Source: Blastocystis sp. Blastoise (lineage: Eukaryota; Sar; Bigyra; Opalinata; Blastocystidae). Taken from it: a DNA stretch of 64,000 bases. How positions within the stretch are numbered: the stretch's first letter is position 1; the number at the start of each line of letters is the position of its first letter. Made by a program: the position numbers and the translations under genes. The DNA is taken from contig JBBPEB010000028.1 of assembly GCA_039096225.1 (NCBI GenBank), positions 652,501 to 716,500 of the forward strand. The letters run 5' to 3'. The notes beneath the pieces were generated by a model, which worked only from the letters and a program-made list of their open reading frames with translations, was not told the origin of the DNA and made no database searches. This document shows, one piece after another, positions 48,501-61,129 of this stretch.

Positions 48501-50408
48501 TCATAATAAGTACTATGATTCACATAAAAATGTCTGAAACAGACTGATGAATAGCATCAGCTAAAATAAGGAACGATTGAACAAAACCTAGTTAATAATA
48601 TATTAGACAATATGTATATATATAAGATACTTTCATAACACATATTACCATCATAATTCCTAATCTGTTTATTTCCATAAAATAATACACTAGTTCCACA
48701 TATTGAATAATTTGAAAATTCTTTCATTCATTGATACAATGTAAAAACCAAAATTGTATAGACCATAGAGATTGTTCAAGATCATTGAAACACTTTATAT
48801 ACAGCAAAAGTAGATAAATTCATAAATAATAAGATGATAAAATAATAAAATCAAAAGAAATGTGTTAATGTCAACCAAAACTTTAACATAATATAACATA
48901 AAACAGTCAACAATGTTAGTATTTAATAAATAAAATAAGAGTATAACTGAAATACAACAAAGAAGAAAAAATAATTTATAATTATATACGGAATGTGAAT
49001 AACAATAATAACTTCCTATATCGTTAACATCTGAATTGTTGACCAACCAAGAAAAAGTAAAGAAACTTTTGAAATATTGATATCTTAATTCATTGACTTA
49101 GTGAGTATTCATAATTACAAAGAGACCAACAATCAAGACTACGAAGAATGAATTCTAAACTATAGTAGAACACATTTCTGTATATAAAAGACAAATCAAA
49201 AGAAAAATCAAAATCAGCTTTCTTTTTTAAATTTTTTGACTCAATTCTTGTTTTCTTTGCCATCTATTTATTATTTGAAATACGCACATATTTAGTAATG
49301 TGTGTTGTATTGAATGTAACCAATTTATTTTTGGTTACTATATTTGTTGAGAAGAGTTGATTCAATTCATTCCATTTTTTTTAAAGTAACACAATGATCA
49401 TATTGCATGCTTCTTACATATTTTGTGTACTTTCCGCACTCATAGAAAGCTATCATTCTTCAAATGATTATCAACACTTCTACATGAATTTCAGAAACAA
49501 CTAGTCTATGCAAATATTTCTTGTCATACTTATGGATATGACTGTAAGAGCTAATATGTATCATAAAAAGTCTTATTGAATTATTATTAGAATAATCATG
49601 TCACAATGTGCTGAATGTATTTTCTTTATGTATTGTTGTGATTGCAAATAATGTTTCTTTATCATTCAGAGTCACACTGTAATGAATTATAGATATTTAA
49701 TTATTTTAATAAGTAATTGTAATAATTAAAGAATTCTTTTTTCCTTATATGTATTATTTTTACTTGTTTCATAATTTTTATAAACGACATAAACAGTATA
49801 TAGAATACAAAGAATAATAATTATTAATTAATTAACTTATTTAAAAAACAAAATAGCACCATACTAGAGTGTCATTATGGGAATTTTTTTTAAAGAAATC
49901 CTAATTAATTTATTAAAATTTATTTATCTCTTTTTATCATTTTATTTTATTTTATTTTAATTTTTTATGTTCAGATAAACTAGATATATCATATGTGACT
50001 CATTTATATGATAATTCTTATTTTACAAGTCACCTAACACATTTACTGATTTTGAGGTAAATATTATTATATAAACTCATTGAGTTGCTAATCAGACTTG
50101 AAATGATAGCGTAAACAATAGTATAATTGTATAAATATTCAAAAATTAATATTTAAAAAGTTGACTGAATTACGACTCCTGTCTATTTGTTTTCAATAAT
50201 AGAAATAACTGTCACATTACAGATAGTTGTCTATACATAAGTATATAATTAACAAACAACAACTCTTACTTGCCTAATTCACTGATTATAAAAAGCCTTT
50301 AAAAGTGACTTATTTTTGCCTTTCTATGCCTCAGACACCACATTAAGTCATTATTATGTGTTTATTGTCTAAAAGGACTCTAAATGAAAATTCATTAATT
50401 AAACTTTT
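42541..50408. other. ~7.9 kb gene-poor A+T-rich region
   Basis: I find no exon chain with a family match and no long open frame on either strand. Local structure includes a near-palindrome CAAAACACACTTGTGTTTTG with trailing GTTATGTGTTTT repeats at about 44,609-44,655. Short TA microsatellites occur at 43,480-43,630, 45,083-45,096 and 48,200-48,270. From about 45.9 to 48.2 kb the plus strand is rich in TAATAG/AGTAATA/GAAGTA-like words, giving it a distinct texture, but no clean repeat unit emerges. Confidence 0.4.
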
Positions 50409-50728
50409 CACTAGTAGGCACGTTTTTCGCGTTAGATATATTTTTGGGTCACGTTAGATAACGAAAACGCACCAAAGCGTTCTCGCCTTTTTTTTAGACA
50501 TACTTTTAAAATTTAGACAGACTTCTGGTTTTTTAAGAAAGGATAAAATTTGAAAAATTAGAAATGAATTATGAATTCATATATATTTTTTTAAATTTAT
50601 TGTTTATATGAACATACTAGAACTGATTACAGTGATTATAGATGTTTCTAAGCAGTGTTCATGATGTGTTAGTATTTATTTATAAAATTTATCATAGTGT
50701 TTTACATCATTCTTATAGGTTTTCGATT

Positions 50729-50880
50729 CTGGATATCCTCTTCCTTTCAGACATTCTCCTTGACTAGTTCTAGAAAGGTACATAACATGGACTTGTTGGT
50801 TTATTTATTATAAGGTATTTTATTACATTTCTTTTTTAATTCACTTAGGTTTCTCAGTTATTCTCGTCAGTACTTCTTCC
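50729..50880 (+). other. Micro-exon-like blocks
   Basis: Two blocks bounded by splice-like sites lie here: TATAG|GTTTTCGATTC...TCTAGAAAG|GTACAT and TTAG|GTTTCTCAG...AACAACAG|GTCGAG. They begin with GTTT and have the composition of the micro-exons elsewhere in the window. I could not build a frame through both. Confidence 0.25.
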
Positions 50881-51263
50881 AAACAACAGGTCGAGACAAT
50901 ATAGAGCGTATATAGATGTATCTATTTAATTTTTTATTGCATTGGCACATTTCTCTTTTTTCTCTTTTCCTATCGAAATTATTCATTTGATTTTTATTTA
51001 CTCTATTCATATTTTATATATATTTACAATTTATATATTATATAGAAAAGTTATTTCTTACTCCATTCTTGAATCTTGTGGTTTCTCTGATATTTTCAAA
51101 TACCAAATACGATATCAGTTGTAAAATAGTTTGTATATATATATGTTTATTTATATATATTTAATTATTTATTTTTATCTATTTAATTTAATTATTAATA
51201 TAAGAATTTATTTATTTGTATATTTGTATATAGAATATATGCATTATATATATAGATGAGAAA

Positions 51264-51962
51264 TGAGTTGGTATTCGTGATTATAATATTCATTATACAG
51301 ATAATTTTATTACAAAACAACCTTCAAATTATCAAAAGTATATATATATTTATTATTATTATATTTTTTTATATAGATATATATATTCAAATTTATATTC
51401 AAAAGAAGATAGAGTAGAAACAGTATGTGATAAAGTGAATGATTATGCTGATAATAATATTCGAATTTTTGTTGCTATTTCTCGTATATTTATATATATA
51501 TATATTTATATATATATATATATTCTATAATTTTTTATATCTTCTAGTCCTACATATTTTCCTTTAACAGATGTAAAAGGAGGATATGAATTAAGTCCAA
51601 TAGAAGAATATATTGGTAAGAAATGTTGGTTTACTATGAAAACAAATCTATTCTTCTTGTATATTATTATTTTATATTTATATAATATTATTATATATAT
51701 AGATATGAGAATAGAACAGATCAATTTATAGATTTTGAAACCAATAATGGATTATGGGTTTTTATGAATAAACATTTATTCTTAGATTATGGAGGGTATA
51801 TATATATTATATTATATATATTTTTATTATTTATATAGTTATAATACTCCAGTTGGTTCTCATATTAATATAACGAATTATGCAGATAAATTAGGTCTTA
51901 TTCCTGGAATCACCTATTCTATATCTATATTCTTTGCTTCTAGAACATGTAGATCAATCAAG
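51264..51962 (+). pseudogene. Fibro-slime (PA14-like) domain fragment
   Basis: Exon-like pieces spell the fibro-slime fold in order: IRDYNIHYTDNFITKQPSNY, YSKEDRVETVCDKVNDYADN, TYFPLTDVKGGYELSPIEEY, ENRTDQFIDFETNNGLWVFM followed by NKHLFLDYGG, and SHINITNYADKLGLIPGITY followed by SISIFFASRTCRS. The core pattern (WVF.N..L..D.GG...G...I......LGL..G..Y....FFA.R) is diagnostic. The last two pieces join in phase, but joins between pieces 2-3 and 3-4 do not, and there is no signal peptide or start. Fibro-slime domains are extracellular and common in social amoebae. I read this as a broken or captured copy; mis-drawn exon edges are the alternative. Confidence 0.6.
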
Positions 51963-52039
51963 TATATATATGTTTATATATTATTATATATTATAATCTT
52001 TATTATTATACGTTTAATTATAATTATATTTTAGTTTAT

Positions 52040-52096
52040 TAGTATATATACAAAAACTATAAGAATATTAGTTTCTATATCTATATCTATTCATTG

Positions 52097-52127
<31 letters not shown>

Positions 52128-52715
52128 TAGAATATGAGATACAACTTGTTTTATGATTAGAATTATATGTAAGAATAGCTATTGAACTTATTTCAATTGA
52201 TATAAATATGTGAAGATTTATAGATAATAGAATATTCAAGTAAATATATATATTATTATTATAATTATCTTTTAGTTTATTATTATATTAATTATCAATC
52301 TATAGATTGAAGCTATTTTGTTACCTGATGTATCATTTCTTTTCGTCATTTATTCGTACAATATACATTCGAAATAACAACTTACTTATTACTATAAGAA
52401 TAAAAAGTATATTATTTATATTATATATATATATATGGTATTTATATAATAACATATTTTTTATCTCTGTTTCTGATAAATATAATTCACTTATATATAA
52501 TAATGATAATAGGTTTTATATAAATACTTATTTATAGTTTCGATGTACATCCAAATATATAGAAGATTCTAGATATTTCATCATGTGATCATCTCGTGAC
52601 TCCCTCAATCCCCCTTTAACGGACACTATTCTCTGTATGTACCTCAATTTATATGTTGAGGTATATAGAGATAAACTACATTATTATTAATATTATTACT
52701 CTTTATATAAATCTA
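52040..52715. other. No gene seen between the fibro-slime fragment and the USP-like gene
   Basis: TA-rich sequence with one less A+T-rich patch at 52,582-52,625 (CTCGTGACTCCCTCAATCCC), which could be a remnant exon. No frame could be extended through it. Confidence 0.3.
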
Positions 52716-54285
52716 TAGAGGCTTCTTTATATGAATATATAACTGTATTACAATCATTATGGGCAGATGTTAACCTTGGAAAAGATGTATATATATATAT
52801 ATATATTATGTTATTACTGTTATTACATATATAGTTTGAATACTTATTTTCTATGTATAAATTAAGCATATATATATATATAGTTACTCTCTTCCTTCAC
52901 TTGAAACTATTTGTAATGAAAGGTGTATACATATATATATATTATGGTGTATTTATTATTATATATATAGTTATTAAAATTTTTACCAAGTGATTTTCCC
53001 AGCCAAATTGATGTTGATGAATATATTAATACACTGAAATTTGCTGAAAAACGAAAAATGTAATTATTATTAGTTTTTATTATGATTTATTTATATATAT
53101 ATATAGTTATCAAGATCCTTGTGATTATCAAAAATTATATATTAATATATATATATATATTGATGAGATCAAATATTTAAAATAGAATTGATGTATATAA
53201 TAATTATATATATATATATATATAGGGAATAACTAATTTAACTACATTATTTCATGATCTTCAAACGATAAAGAAATCTGCTATTTATAAATCACTTGTT
53301 CAATACATACGAGACAGAGATATATTAGATGTATTATTCCAACAGTGTTTAAATACACAAACGTTACGATTGTCTCTCTCTCTCTTCTTCAACATATATG
53401 TACTGTTATCCTTGTATATTCTTATTCTTATTATATTCTTTATTAATATATATATAATTATTCTTATTCTTATATATATAGTTAACAAATAAGGATATTG
53501 ATATATTTTATGAAGCTGTTCATAATAACCGTATATATGAATCCATTCAAGCAACTACCATTATATGTCAACTCCTGCCTCTCTTCCCTAATCAACGTAT
53601 ATATATATAGAATTATACTTATTATTATATATAGAACGTGAGTATTTACAAAATTTATTATTAAATACAAGTGTTGATATATGTACAGAACAAGTATATA
53701 TTTATACTTATATTCATATTATATATAGGGTATTAAAGTATTAAGTAAATTGTTAGTATTATATATAAATGACATCCTGAATCACAACCTATTCCTGATT
53801 CTATTCGAAATTCTATTGTATATATTATGTATTATAATAACATTCTTATTATTATTATAGAAAACAGTTGGTGAATATATTTTCCGTTAAGGATGTATTT
53901 GTACTCCCGAATCAAATGAAGAAAAGCACGTGATATTCCATTGATTCCACTTTATAAATCAGATAGCTTTGTATATAAATATATATATATATATTATTAT
54001 ATACTTATTATATAATAGTGTGAAATCTTTTGTGTATTTCTGTCTTCTCGGTTACACACAACATCCATGACATTAAATAATCTCTCTTTTATTCTCTATG
54101 TCTATTGTTCTATTCTTACAAAGTATATATATATATTATTATTATTATTATTATTTCTATTTTCTTTCTATATATATGTATCTATATATATAGTCTTTCA
54201 ACGGATGTTCAGAATCTCTGTCTTTATCTCCAGACCCCGAAACCTAATGATTTCATTGAAGTAATCTATCAACAAATATTATACT

Positions 54286-54362
<77 letters not shown>
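54286..54362 (+). repeat. (TA)n microsatellite inside an intron
   Basis: About 38 TA units within an intron of the USP-like gene, followed by ATTATTATTA and TATATAG. Confidence 0.9.
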
Positions 54363-54365
<3 letters not shown>

Positions 54366-54890
54366 ATTATATATATATATATAGTTTATTAGTCTCTACA
54401 AGTACTGATTCTATTTCACAAAGTTATTTAACAAGGTATATTTATATGATAATAATAATAATAATAATAACTATATATATATAGTATTGTTCATCGTTGT
54501 TTATTAATATTGAAATTATTTATTGATGATTTTCAATTTAATACTTCATTAATATCTATTCAAACAATATATAAGAAATTATTACTTTTGAATTCACCAA
54601 TATATATACAGATCTATATATTACAATGGTTATATAGTTATTATATACATGTAATTGAAATATATCCTGATAATAAATTAGATTCAGATATAAATGATGT
54701 ATATATATATATGAAAGATGCACAGTAGAATAAAGATAAAAGTGGAATCAAATTATTAATATTATTATTTGAAGAAATTAACTTAAGAAATGAAGGATAT
54801 ATTTGGGATGAACAAAGAGATATATATATACGTAATAGCATGACTCTGAAACATGAAGAAAAAATATGGAAAGTATATATATATATATAT

Positions 54891-55284
<394 letters not shown>

Positions 55285-55982
55285 GATAACAATGCTTCAT
55301 GATAAACGTGTAGAATTATTAAATTATTTGATTGATTTATATTTAAATGTATCCAATGAAATGGTAAAGAAATCATGTGATTTAACAGAAAAGTTTTTGA
55401 AAATTATTTCTCAATTTATTATTCAAAAGAAAGATGATCCAAGTATATATATAATATATATATATAATATATATATATATTATATATAGATTCATATTTA
55501 TGTCGCCGTTGTCTTCAACTTCTTCTTCTATTTTATAAACGTATATATCTCTCTACACCTCAAAAACCAATTACTGTTCTTTTACCTACTTCCCATGAAA
55601 CTTTTAAAAGTTCTGCTGTCCATTTGACAATTCCCGCGGAACTGACAGCTGCTGATTTATTGAGGTATATATATGGAGATGAATGTCAAGATAAAGTACA
55701 AACAGAAGGCGTTACAATATTAAGGGGATTAATGTACGGAAATAAAACGGCTCTTTTATATAATAAGAAATGTATTCCTTATCATGGAGAAGTATATATA
55801 TATATATAATAATAATAATAATAAATATTTTTATAGACATTTTTTATTGAAGATATAACACATCCAGGATGTGCGAATTCCCCTGGTTATTACATAGAAT
55901 TAAATAGTCAGGAATTCTTTTATATATCGGATTATATTGAGAAAGGATTAGCTTATAACCCCTTAAGATTACCTTCAAGTTG

Positions 55983-56014
<32 letters not shown>

Positions 56015-57569
56015 TATTATTATTATTATTATTATCTATATCTATAGTATCTAGTTCTCAGTATTACCACCCAGTTCCATCAGATATATTATATACTACA
56101 TTAATTAACTTCTTAAGGCCTTCTCAAAACACGAAATCTTCTTTCTCTATTGGATCTCCTACTGATGCTCATAACTCTACTATTGATAATAGTAGTGTAT
56201 ATGCCAAAGAAGCTATTTATATATTACGTAATCTACCTCCTTATGTTCCTCTTTTGGAGCAAATAAAACAAATAAATGAAAACTCAACAAATGGATGGAA
56301 TGAATTACTTGATATTCGATATCCGTATATATATATATATATAGTATTATTATTATTATTATATTATTATCATATTATATTTATTATAGTGGTTATATTA
56401 CTTATGTTCTTGAAATAATTCATTATTTACTTTATGAATATAAAGGAAAAGGTATATATATATATAATATTATTATTATTATTATAGATTTCTTAACAAC
56501 ATGGTTTAAGAATGCAATATATTTAAATGATGGTTATAAATCATTCTTTAATTTATTATATACTTTTGAACCTTCTTCTGAAATTCATTTTAATTTATAT
56601 ACTTTATTATCTCGTTTTTTACTTACAATATTATATCATCAATTGACATATAATACAAAGAAGAGAAATAATATTAGTAAGTATCTATCTGTATATAAAG
56701 AAGTCTATAAATATGAATTGAATTCTATTCCTCAAGATATTATGTATACCTTATTAACAAGAATAGCAGAGATTATACAAATAGCTCGTTGTCCTTCTTC
56801 TTATATACCTCCTCAATTACATACATTAAAGAAGATAAATAGTCATTCTATTTCCTTTAATATGAGTCATAATAGTTTAGAAGAAGTATATAGTCCTCCT
56901 TTTCCTCCTCCTACTACTACTACTAATTATTTCATAGGTGCATATAAAGATACAGGAAATGATTTGATGGATGATGATGATATGGAAGTACCTGAAGAAG
57001 AAGAAATAGGATTAATGAATACTTATGAAGAGAAAGAAAGAGGAGAAGGAGAAGAAAAACCTATTGGTGAACTGATTTATGAATTGAGTTATATACTGAA
57101 TACTGTTGAAATTGAAGGTGAGAAGAAATAGGAAAGAAAAAAGAAAAAGAAATGATAGATATGTTTAGGTATATAGGAAAAGGAGAAGAAGAAAAAGAAT
57201 ATTGTATGTTTTATATTAATTATATTTATTATATTTATTATGGTTTTATTATGTATAATATATAGCTATTGGTGTTCAATATGCATATTCTCTTCTTCGT
57301 AATCGACTGAAAACCGCGAATAAAGAAGAAAAATATGATGTGAATATGATTTTATATGTGAATCTTTCTTCATCTACTTATATGATCTTCTTATTAAATA
57401 TTTTATTAGATATACTTAATTATTCCCGTGGTTATATACTACTTTCCTCTTATCTTCTCCTTCATCATCCCTCCTTACAGTGGCTTGTTGTCTTTATAAA
57501 TCAATAATCGCGGGAAATACTTACTCTCAAGAATATTTTAATTATGTATATATATATTCACTTTATATA

Positions 57570-58740
57570 ACTTTTGATGTAGCATATTATATATTATTTA
57601 CTATTTTATATTTGTTATTAATTATATAATATATATATATATAGATAGATATTAGACATACTACAAACAAGGCTTATTATATACTTATGAACTACAGATA
57701 CATCAATATATATACTGCTACATACCTCCTATAATACCAGCGTTTTATATCCCTCATTGAGAGCCATAATTATCAAAACATTATTATATGTCTTGTATAT
57801 ATATATATACTATTATACTTATTATATTTAATATTTTTATTTTATTATTATATATGTTATATAGACTGATAGATAATGCGCTTTGTATATTGTAGATGAT
57901 GAAAAATGTCATATATATATATATACTAAATTATAGATATTTTTATAATTAATTTATATAGGATAAAGAAAGAAGTCATATACATATATATATTTTTATT
58001 GTCTATTAACTTTTATATATGTCTTCTATTATGTTATATTTAATTATATATTATTCATTTTGTTTTGTAAATATTATAGAATGAGATTATTGTAAAGAAT
58101 TCTTTTCGAATAAAATAAAATGGAATAGGTATTAATGCTGTTTATTTTTTTATTAGATTTTGTTATTTTATGTTGATAGCAACTTACAAACCTTCTCAAT
58201 TCATTCACTTACTTATAATATCAACAATCCATTAAAATAAAAAATATTATAATAAAAATGTTCGTAAAATGTGAATAATGACGTTATAAACAACTATGTC
58301 AAATATATATTTTTATTCTCTATGATATTTATATTATGAATCAAATACTATTATATATATATTACTCACAAATATTTTAAATTGAAATTACATTCTGTTA
58401 AAAATAACAATTTTTTGTTCCTTTAAGTCTAGAAACATGTTGTAATGAAGTAATCTAGCTTAATACATATAAAATACATTTATAACTCAATTTAGCATTC
58501 AAATAGACGTTTTAGTAGAAAAAAGGAGAATTTTAGAGATTTGATAACCCCTGGAAATAAAGAAATTTATAGAGACTTTTATTATAGAAAAAAAAGATTT
58601 TCTGTATTTTTAGGGCCATGTATGTATTTTTAAAATAAATTCTAAAAAATTACATATTTATTTTTATTTTTTAATTGATTTACAACTATATTATATAGTT
58701 TTTAAAATGTATACAATATACTTTAGCTATTTTATATTAT
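57570..58740. other. A+T-rich region downstream of the USP-like gene, no gene seen
   Basis: Some short pieces near 57,640-57,780 look exon-like in texture (for example AYYILMNYRYINIYTATYLL) but cannot be joined. No deubiquitinase catalytic motif is present. Confidence 0.35.
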
Positions 58741-58776
58741 ATAGGCTTACTGGTCCGTCGAAATAGCTTCAAATAG

Positions 58777-59235
58777 GTCCTGATTATTCTTCATATTTTA
58801 AAGTTAACTCATGAGTTGTGTGGTTTAGGTGATCCGAAATCCGGTGCTATAAAAGGTATATTTTTTTCCATTGTTGTAGTTTTTTTATTAATATTATCTT
58901 CTATAGGTTCAGATGTTGTAGGAGGTCTCCCTAGTCGACAACTTCATGGTTCTAAAGGTATTTAATTATATTAATATTTTTTGAAATTAACTATTTTTTA
59001 TTTTTATATAGGTTCTAGGTTTTCTCAGTGGTTCCGATTGGTCAACAATTTCTTGATGGTTGAAGGTATATTATTATATTATATATATTTGTTTACATCT
59101 ATTTTTATAGTTGTGGTTTTTCTTCATGGAGTCGCTTTAGAAGTTTTATTACAAGGTATATATTTATTTATTATCTATATTATTATTATTTCTATTATTT
59201 TTATATGTATAGTCATCAAAATGGTTCCCACTTAG
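58777..59235 (+). CDS. Micro-exon gene with phase-1 symmetric exons (5' end unresolved)
   Basis: Not a recognised family. Exons 58777-58855, 58907-58957 (51 nt), 59012-59065 (54 nt), 59111-59155 (45 nt) and 59213-59235 join in a single open frame to TAG. All four introns are phase 1, and the three internal exons are divisible by three, so any of them could be skipped without a frameshift. Units read ELCGLGDPKSGAIK, GSDVVGGLPSRQLHGSK, GSRFSQWFRLVNNFLMVE, VVVFLHGVALEVLLQ and VIKMVPT. Two start with Gly-Ser from G|GTTC. Introns are ~45-60 nt, T/A-rich, GTAT...TATAG. The first segment opens after an AAATAG acceptor-like site; no start codon was found. This is the best supported member of the micro-exon class in the window. 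Confidence 0.5.
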
Positions 59236-59484
59236 TTAAAACAAACAAAAATAATTATTATTTTTCTTATTTTTCTTATTTTTCTTATTGTTTTAATTAT
59301 TATATTATTATTTATTGTCTTTTGTTAATATAATTTTAATTATCATTCACACAACGATTAAATAAATAAATAAGACAGGTTTTATCCAACAAATAGCACC
59401 CAAATTCTATCTTAAAAATACATGATAATGTGTTTAAAATGTGTATTAGAGAAAAATATAGATACCTTTAGAGCAGATAAAATA

Positions 59485-59898
59485 CAAATAGACATATATT
59501 TGCCTTGTGTTAGAAAAGAAAAACACCAAAAACTGCTCTTAAAAAAAAAGATGCCAGCTGTGTCAGACGTGTTAGATAACTTCCTGGTATATGGTTAGAG
59601 AAGAAAATGGCTCATTTTTTAGATAAGGTTTTGTTACCCAATAGATAGATTTTTTTACTAAAAACAAAATGCCTACTAGTGAATAGACATATATTTGCCT
59701 TGTGTTAGAAAAGAAAAACACCAAAAACTGCTCTTAAAAAAAAAGATGCCAGCTGGGTCAGACGTGTTAGATAACTTCCTGGCTTTTGGTTAGAGAAGAT
59801 TTTTTGTCGTTAGATAAGAAAATGGCCCATTTTTTAGATAAGGTTTTGGTTACCCAATAGATAGATTTTTTTACTAAAAAACAAAATGCCTACTAGTG
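59485..59898. repeat. Two tandem ~200 bp copies, each ending in TGCCTACTAGTG
   Basis: Unit 1 (about 59,485-59,684) and unit 2 (59,685-59,898) share ATAGACATATATTTGCCTTG, then AGATGCCAGCTG, GTCAGACGTGTTAGATAACT, GGTTAGAGAAGA, TTTTTTAGATAAGG and TTACCCAATAGATAGA. They differ by small indels (unit 2 has an extra TTTTTTGTCGTTAGATAAG). Both end with the inverted form of the transposon-like terminus. This looks like a duplicated right end. Confidence 0.85.
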
Positions 59899-60042
59899 TT
59901 TATCAAAAATTTCTCTAAGTCAGTGAAAAAGAGTCAACCTTTTGCATTTTTTGAATTTAAAAAAAATATTAGGTTATCCCCATGGGAAATACACCTTTTT
60001 GACTGAAAAAAAAATACCAAATTTCTTCGTGCCTACTAGTGG

Positions 60043-60454
60043 TTATTCTAGTGATAAACGTAATTCTTCCATATTTTCATAATTTCCTAGAGGTATTGGT
60101 TTTTGTGAAGCATTTATTTCTTGATTTAATCTGTATATAAACTCTACATAAATAGAAAATAGAGAATTCAGTATATGAAAAAAGGCTATTATAATAAGAT
60201 TTTATGAATAGATATTATACTCTATATTTTATATACCTTGTCCATTCAATACCATATCGATATGATGAGATAATAATGTAAATTGAGCTAATAATTCTTC
60301 TGAAGACAATTGAGCTATATATGATAAGTAGTATTACTTGAGATTATAAATAATAACACATACAAGAGAGTAATTGAAATTGTTTGATAACCGTCATTAA
60401 AGAGGATTGAAGACGTTTCTGCTTTATTTCTAATTCATATTTCTTATTATTTAA
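60043..60454 (-). CDS. Small unrecognised protein, C-terminal exons
   Basis: Three exons join in phase: 60364-60454, 60237-60314, 60043-60119. They encode LNNKKYELEIKQKRLQSSLM, TVIKQFQLLSSQLSSEELLA, QFTLLSHHIDMVLNGQE, INASQKPIPLGNYENMEELR, LSLE, then stop. The first part is charged and helical with coiled-coil character. Mediator subunit 8 came to mind from length and texture, but I cannot support that. The last acceptor (CAAG) is weaker than the TACAG 11 bases earlier; using the latter ends the protein with an Asp and a stop at once, so the C-terminus is uncertain. Upstream exons could not be joined. The stop codon lies 1 base from the CGTGCCTACTAGTG end. Confidence 0.45.
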
Positions 60455-61129
60455 CTAGAAATATATATAATTCAAGCTTTAATGAATTTAAAATATTAAT
60501 AAGAATATTATTACAAATAAAAAATAAAATTTAAAAAAAAAAAGAGAATTTTGAATTAAAAAAAGATAATATAAAAAGAATATATATACCTATTCAAATA
60601 TTTAATTAATTTGATTACATATCTTCCAGAATGAAAGCCACGTAGAAATTATTAATAACAACATTTAACAATAAGTAACAGTAAATTATATACAATTTAT
60701 TATCATTTATATATATATATTTAGGATTTCATATTGTGTGAGTAAGAATTCTGTAACATAATAGTATTGTATATATATATTACAATTGCTTTATAGTTGA
60801 AATTTAATACTTTTTTATGATTTAGATTAATTATATATATTAATTCCCTCAATATGTTTCATTTGTTGACAAAGAATAAATATAGATACTATTAACTCAT
60901 TATGATTTAAACATATAATTATATATAGACAAACAAAGAGAGAATTATACAGTGAATATAGATTATACATACAATAATAAATATATATATAAAATATTAA
61001 TAAATATGTTAAGATATATTTGATAGAGTAAAACAGTTCATATAAAATAAAATAAAAATATATATATAGAGAATATATATATATATATGAATATAAAATA
61101 ATAGTCTAATAATCATATGCTTATGAACA
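60455..61129. other. A+T-rich region, possible upstream exons of the small gene
   Basis: A GTATATATAT donor-like site at 60,589 follows an exon-like block (60,590-60,660), but its phase does not fit the next exon. The rest is TA-rich 3' flank of the TLDc gene. Confidence 0.3.
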
